Assembly: GCA_034420695.1 (NCBI GenBank)
Contig: DAOULB010000009.1
Location: 1-17,531 of the forward strand
Source of the DNA: Io17-Chloro-G2 sp034420695
GTDB lineage: Bacteria; Chloroflexota; Dehalococcoidia; Lucifugimonadales; UBA3495
Direction of reading: 5' to 3'
Length of the DNA: 17,531 nucleotides
The first letter of the stretch is position 1, and each line of letters opens with the position of its first letter. Positions 14,431 through 17,531 of this stretch are shown here, piece after piece. The position numbers were made by a program, and so were the translations under genes. The notes beneath the pieces were generated by a model, which was given only the letters and a program-made list of their open reading frames with translations, made no database searches and was not told the DNA's origin.

Positions 14431-16110
14431 TCACATGTGGTCCGGGGCTTCCATGCCCATCAGTTGCAATGCCCGCTGGAAGACTATCTGGGCGGATTCG
14501 ACCAGCTTGAGGCGGGCCAGGGTAATGTCGTGGTCTTCAGCGTTGGATGAAACGACCCGGCAGTTCTCATAAAACCAGTGAAAGGCGGTGGCCAAGTCCA
14601 TGGTGTAGTGGGGCAGGTGGTGGGGCTCCAGGGTACGGGCCATATGGCTGACCAGTTCGGGCAGCCGCAGCAGGTACCGGATGAGGTTCAACTCACCGGG
14701 ATGGTTGAGCAGGGCCACGTCCCCGGCGCTCCAGTCCAGATCCCGGCTACGGGCCAAGTTGAGGATGCTGACGTTGCGGGCGTGGGCGTACTGGATGTAG
14801 TAAACGGGGTTCTCGTTGGACTGTTCCTTGGCCAGCTCAAGGTCGAACTCCATCTGGGTGGAGGGGGTCCGAGCGAGGAAGAAGTAGCGGCAGGCGTCCT
14901 TGCCAACCTCTTCGGCCAACTCCCGGAGGGTGACGAAGTCACCAGTGCGCTTGGAGGCCCGCACCACCTCCGCGCCCCGCTTCAGGGTGACCATCTGGGA
15001 AATCAGGATGGTGAGCTTGTCGGGGTCGATGCCCAAGGCTTGGACGGCGGACTTCATCCTGGGGACGTGCCCCTGGTGGTCGGCGCCCCAGATATCGACT
15101 ACGCTTTCGTAGTTGCGACGGGCGAACTTGTTGTAGTGGTAGGCGATATCGGAGGCAAAGTAGGTGGGTTCACCACTGGAGCGAATAACCACGTTATCCT
15201 TGTCGTCGCCCAGCTTGGTGGAGGTGAACCACAGGGCGTTTTCCCGGCGGGACAGGAAGCCCTTTTCCCGTAGCATTTCCAGCCCCCGGTCGAGGTCCCC
15301 GTCGTCGTGGAGGGTCTGCTCGCTGAACCAGTTGTCAAAGGTGACGCCGATCAGTTCCAAGTCGTCCTTTATCAGGTCCACCATTTTCCGGCGGCTGAGG
15401 GAGCCTATCTCCTTCCGGGCCTCGGCCTCGGGCAGGCCGTCAAACCTGGGGCCCTCTTCCTGGAGAATTTCGCCGGCCAAGCCGGCGATGTACTCCCCGG
15501 CGTAACCGTTGGGAGGCAGTTCGGCGGGCTGTCCCAAGGCCTGCTTGTAGCGGGCCAGCACGGAGCCGTAAAAGGCGTTCATCTGGCTGCCGGCGTCGTT
15601 GACGTAGTATTCCCGGGTCACATCGTAGCCGGCGGCGGACAGGATGTTGGCCAGGGAACTGCCGAGGACGGCACCCCGGGTGTGGCCCACGTGGACGGGC
15701 CCGGTGGGATTGACGCTGACGAATTCCACCATGATCCGGCGGCCTTGGCCTTGGTCGAGGTTGCCGTAGCGGGAGCCGAGGCTGCGGACGGTTTCGACCT
15801 GTTCCTGGAGCCAACTGTCCTTGAGTTGGAAGTTGATGAAGCCGGGAGCTGCTGCCTCCACCCGTTCCACCGCATCGGTGTCGGGGATGTTCTGCACCAG
15901 GGTCTCGGCCAGGGTCAGGGGATTGATGCGGGTGGCCCGGGCCAAGCGCAGAGGAAGGCTGGTGGCAAAATCGCCGTGCTGGGGGTTGGATGGGCGTTCA
16001 ACCTGGATGTCGGGGACGGTGTCGAGTTGAAGAAATCCGTCGCGGCGGCACTTTTCCACAGCGTGGACCAGGGTTTCGACGATTGAATCCAAGACCAAGG
16101 TAGAGGCCAT
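14431..16110 (-). CDS. argS: Arginyl-tRNA synthetase
   Basis: Class I aminoacyl-tRNA synthetase charging tRNA-Arg; cytoplasmic and essential. The 559-residue protein has the usual ArgS length and all domains: N-terminal Add-1 domain (about 1-95, with NPQHGDFATSLPLRLARA), the ATP-site motif SVNPTGPVHVGHTRGA (HIGH variant HVGH near residue 140), EYYVNDAGSQMNAFYGSVLARYKQ, IWGADHQGHVPRMKSAV, the second ATP motif VRASKRTGDFVTL (KMSKS equivalent RASKR near 384), and the C-terminal DALR anticodon-binding domain starting around VYYIQYAHARNVSIL and ending RALQLMGMEAP. ATG 16110 is chosen as the only sensible start; GGAG lies a rather distant 12 nt upstream. An extended -10 promoter lies about 100 nt upstream. 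The gene is divergent from the S51 peptidase-like gene and flanked on both sides by REP-like elements. Confidence 0.97.
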   Translation of the reverse strand: MASTLVLDSIVETLVHAVEKCRRDGFLQLDTVPDIQVERPSNPQHGDFATSLPLRLARATRINPLTLAETLVQNIPDTDAVERVEAAAPGFINFQLKDSWLQEQVETVRSLGSRYGNLDQGQGRRIMVEFVSVNPTGPVHVGHTRGAVLGSSLANILSAAGYDVTREYYVNDAGSQMNAFYGSVLARYKQALGQPAELPPNGYAGEYIAGLAGEILQEEGPRFDGLPEAEARKEIGSLSRRKMVDLIKDDLELIGVTFDNWFSEQTLHDDGDLDRGLEMLREKGFLSRRENALWFTSTKLGDDKDNVVIRSSGEPTYFASDIAYHYNKFARRNYESVVDIWGADHQGHVPRMKSAVQALGIDPDKLTILISQMVTLKRGAEVVRASKRTGDFVTLRELAEEVGKDACRYFFLARTPSTQMEFDLELAKEQSNENPVYYIQYAHARNVSILNLARSRDLDWSAGDVALLNHPGELNLIRYLLRLPELVSHMARTLEPHHLPHYTMDLATAFHWFYENCRVVSSNAEDHDITLARLKLVESAQIVFQRALQLMGMEAPDHM

Positions 16111-16211
16111 AGTATTTGCCGGCTCCGGTCGAAATCGGGATGCCTACGGGCGGCGCTGCGTGCCAGCCGGAGACTAAAGGTAAAGGAACTGGGAAGGAGT
16201 TAGAGAGTCAC

Positions 16212-16220
16212 ATTTTAACA
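16212..16220 (-). promoter_or_regulatory. Extended -10 promoter for argS
   Basis: On the minus strand TG-T-TAAAAT matches the extended -10 pattern. No good -35 at 17 nt. Predicted leader of about 95 nt to ATG 16110. Confidence 0.45.
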
Positions 16221-16289
16221 TAAAGGCCCTGATTCATTATGCGGAATTAGCCGCTGGAACAGGGCAATCGCGGATAGCTTGGGGCACTA

Positions 16290-16326
16290 CCTCACCCCCG
16301 GGCCTACTCCCTGAGGAAGAGGGGGG
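16290..16326. repeat. REP-like intergenic palindromic element, degenerate copy 2
   Basis: CCTCACCCCCGGGCCTACTCCCTGAGGAAGAGGGGGG in layout: a CCTCACCC head, then an imperfect stem CCTACTCC / GGAAGAGG (six of eight paired) around CTGA. It matches the arrangement of the element at 14275-14306 and is diverged from it. Confidence 0.4.
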
Positions 16327-16520
16327 TCGAAGGTACAACCCTGACAGATTGGCAACAGATTATTCTCGAACATAGGTAACACCTTCCATGAAGGGAAAGG
16401 AGATGGCTGTTGGGGGAGAAGGAGTGGATGGAACAGTTGCGTTAACTGAGGGCGGTTCGCCCTGACCGCTGGAAAAGACGGGTCATCGAGCCTGCTTGGC
16501 ACATGAGGTAACGACGCACC

Positions 16521-16529
16521 TGATAGAAT
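16521..16529 (+). promoter_or_regulatory. Extended -10 promoter for the S51 peptidase-like gene
   Basis: TG-A-TAGAAT matches the extended -10 pattern with one hexamer mismatch. TTGGCA at 16496-16501 is 22 nt away and too far to be the -35. Leader about 45 nt to ATG 16583. Confidence 0.45.
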
Positions 16530-16582
16530 GGGGCGAGAATTCAAGCCAGCAAGGGCAGCCTTGCAGGAGCTTGGGGGATAAC

Positions 16583-17269
16583 ATGGCTGGACAGATTTGC
16601 TTGGTGGGCGGAGAGGAGTTCCGGACGGGGTGCGAGGAGATGGACCGGCAGATAATGCAAGCAGCAGTCCAGACCCCTACCCGGGTGCTGGTTATTCCCA
16701 CCGCGGCGGTGACGGGCCCGGCCAAGGCGGCCAACGACGGCGTCACCCACTTTGCCATGCTGGGCGCTGATGCCAGCCAGTTGATGGTGCTGGAGAGGGA
16801 GCAGGCCGACGACAGGGAGTTCGTTGAGCCGTGCCGTAACGCCCACGTGGTCTATTTCACCGGCGGCAGCCCGGACCACCTGCTGGCCACGGTAAGGGGG
16901 TCCCGGCTGCTGGAGGCGTTGGTGGAGTCAATGGAAGAGGGGTTGGTGCTGGCCGGTTCCAGCGCGGGGGCCATGGTGATGGGGTCGATGATGCGGCGGC
17001 CGCGGGCCGGGGGTTGGGTGGAGGGCTTGGGGCTGGTGCCCAATACGGCGGTTTTGCCGCACCACGAAAACCGGGACCCGGCCGAGACTTCCAAGGAGCT
17101 GCAAGAACAGGGCCCTGCGGGCCTGACGGTGCTGGGAATCGACGCCCGGAGCGGCTGCCTGGGCTCGCCCGGGGCGTGGCGGGCAGTGGGCTCAGGGAAG
17201 GTCACGGTTTATAGAGGGGCGGACTGGCAGGTGTACCAGTCGGGGGAGATGCTGCCGCCGGACGTCTAA
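16583..17269 (+). CDS. Peptidase S51-family / cyanophycinase-like protein
   Basis: Predicted serine hydrolase with the class I glutamine-amidotransferase-like fold shared by dipeptidase E and cyanophycinase. 228 residues from ATG 16583 (MAGQICLVGGEEF), with GGGGGA just upstream; the frame is open 29 codons further back but without family similarity. Visible motifs are CLVGGEEF at the N-terminus, VLVIPTAAV, YFTGGSPDHLL (about 91-101), the nucleophile elbow LAGSSAGAMVMG with S127, and VLPHHENR with H160/H161 as candidate catalytic histidines. No signal peptide, so intracellular. Cyanophycinase proper is about 270 residues or longer, and there is no cyanophycin synthetase here, so a peptidase or isopeptidase acting on Asp-type dipeptides, or an unknown amide, is equally possible. 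It stands alone, divergent from argS, with its own promoter. Confidence 0.82.
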   Translation: MAGQICLVGGEEFRTGCEEMDRQIMQAAVQTPTRVLVIPTAAVTGPAKAANDGVTHFAMLGADASQLMVLEREQADDREFVEPCRNAHVVYFTGGSPDHLLATVRGSRLLEALVESMEEGLVLAGSSAGAMVMGSMMRRPRAGGWVEGLGLVPNTAVLPHHENRDPAETSKELQEQGPAGLTVLGIDARSGCLGSPGAWRAVGSGKVTVYRGADWQVYQSGEMLPPDV

Positions 17270-17312
17270 GGAACCTCTGAGCAATTGGGTGCCATGGATC
17301 TTTGCGACTTGT

Positions 17313-17341
17313 GCGGGCTTGTGGGGAGGCTTACAGCCCGC
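17313..17341 (+). terminator. Possible terminator hairpin after the S51 gene
   Basis: GCGGGCT (17313-17319) and AGCCCGC (17335-17341) form a perfect 7-bp stem around a 15-nt loop, 44 nt after the S51 stop. It is followed by CAATTTGTCC, a weak T-run, so the call is tentative. Confidence 0.3.
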
Positions 17342-17427
17342 CAATTTGTCCTCTTTCAGGGTTTCTCCAGCACTGCCGTATCCGGATTTCGGGCCTGTGG
17401 AGTGAATGGGGCGCACTCCCCACTGGG

Positions 17428-17531
17428 TCAGGTGGCCGCAAGGGCATTGGCCCGCCTCAGGTTCGACAACCCCAGCAGCAGCGCCAACCGGTTCATGTTC
17501 TTGGCCAGGCCCCGGTAGCGCACCTTGGCAT
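17428..17531 (-). CDS. IS5-family-like transposase, C-terminal end (partial, cut by window edge)
   Basis: The minus frame from the right edge reads AKVRYRGLAKNMNRLALLLG, then LSNLRRANALAAT and TGA (17430-17428): 33 residues and a stop. The segment VRYRGLAKN followed by a leucine-rich helix is the usual C-terminal end of IS5-type DDE transposases, where it follows the catalytic glutamate region. The N-terminal part lies beyond the window, so whether the gene is intact is unknown. The inverted-repeat end of the element should lie between 17270 and 17427; I could not identify it without the other end. It marks a mobile-element boundary at the right side of the window. Confidence 0.7.
   Translation of the reverse strand, partial: AKVRYRGLAKNMNRLALLLGLSNLRRANALAAT

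Larger units (their letters stand above)
16111..16582. other. Divergent intergenic region between argS and the S51 gene
   Basis: No convincing gene or structured RNA. It holds an extended -10 promoter toward argS (16212-16220), a second REP-like element (16290-16326), a GCGG-N6-CCGC mini-hairpin near 16241-16254, and an extended -10 toward the S51 gene (16521-16529). The open frames here have no homology I recognise. Confidence 0.55.

Overview
The window is GC-rich bacterial chromosomal DNA with no tRNA, rRNA or CRISPR array that I can see. The gene mix is a class III extradiol dioxygenase, an unsecreted NMT1-type binding protein, a heterodimeric ABC exporter, OtsA/OtsB, and a selenocysteine-type FrnE/DsbA protein. 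Together with the protein style, this suggests an environmental Chloroflexota bacterium (Dehalococcoidia/SAR202-like). That assignment is inference from general resemblance, not a search result.

Layout. Bases 1-3961, all on the minus strand, hold a nearly complete prephenate dehydrogenase (tyrA, running off the left edge), a LigB-type ring-cleavage dioxygenase, an NMT1/THI5-like binding protein and an alpha/beta hydrolase; the last three look like a small aromatic-catabolism group. A divergent promoter region (3962-4208) separates them from otsA and otsB on the plus strand, which make trehalose in two steps. rpiB converges on otsB from the minus strand. A HAD-family hydrolase (7341-8072) follows on the plus strand, then the most interesting gene of the window (8146-8796).

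That gene encodes a FrnE/DsbA-family thioredoxin-fold oxidoreductase. Its first active-site cysteine codon is replaced by an in-frame TGA, giving U-P-W-C. The TGA sits at the base of a predicted hairpin of about 42 nt whose apical loop starts with G, 20 nt downstream, as expected for a bacterial SECIS element. A strong Shine-Dalgarno and ATG lie upstream, and the frame stays open to its natural end. I read it as a selenoprotein, not a pseudogene; a conventional gene caller would miss the N-terminus and the redox motif.

A strong bidirectional terminator (8836-8868) separates it from a minus-strand operon of two ABC half-transporters (8891-12646). One nucleotide-binding domain has a non-canonical Walker B and the other a non-canonical signature motif, the signature of a heterodimeric exporter with one degenerate ATP site. 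Upstream is a 17-bp perfect palindrome that may be its operator, then an MFS exporter, arginyl-tRNA synthetase (argS), and a divergent S51 peptidase-like protein. The right edge carries the C-terminal end of an IS5-type transposase.

Two promoter styles recur: TTGACA/TTGACC with a 17-nt spacer (dioxygenase, hydrolase, otsA) and extended -10 boxes TGnTA(A/G)AAT (HAD gene, argS, S51 gene).
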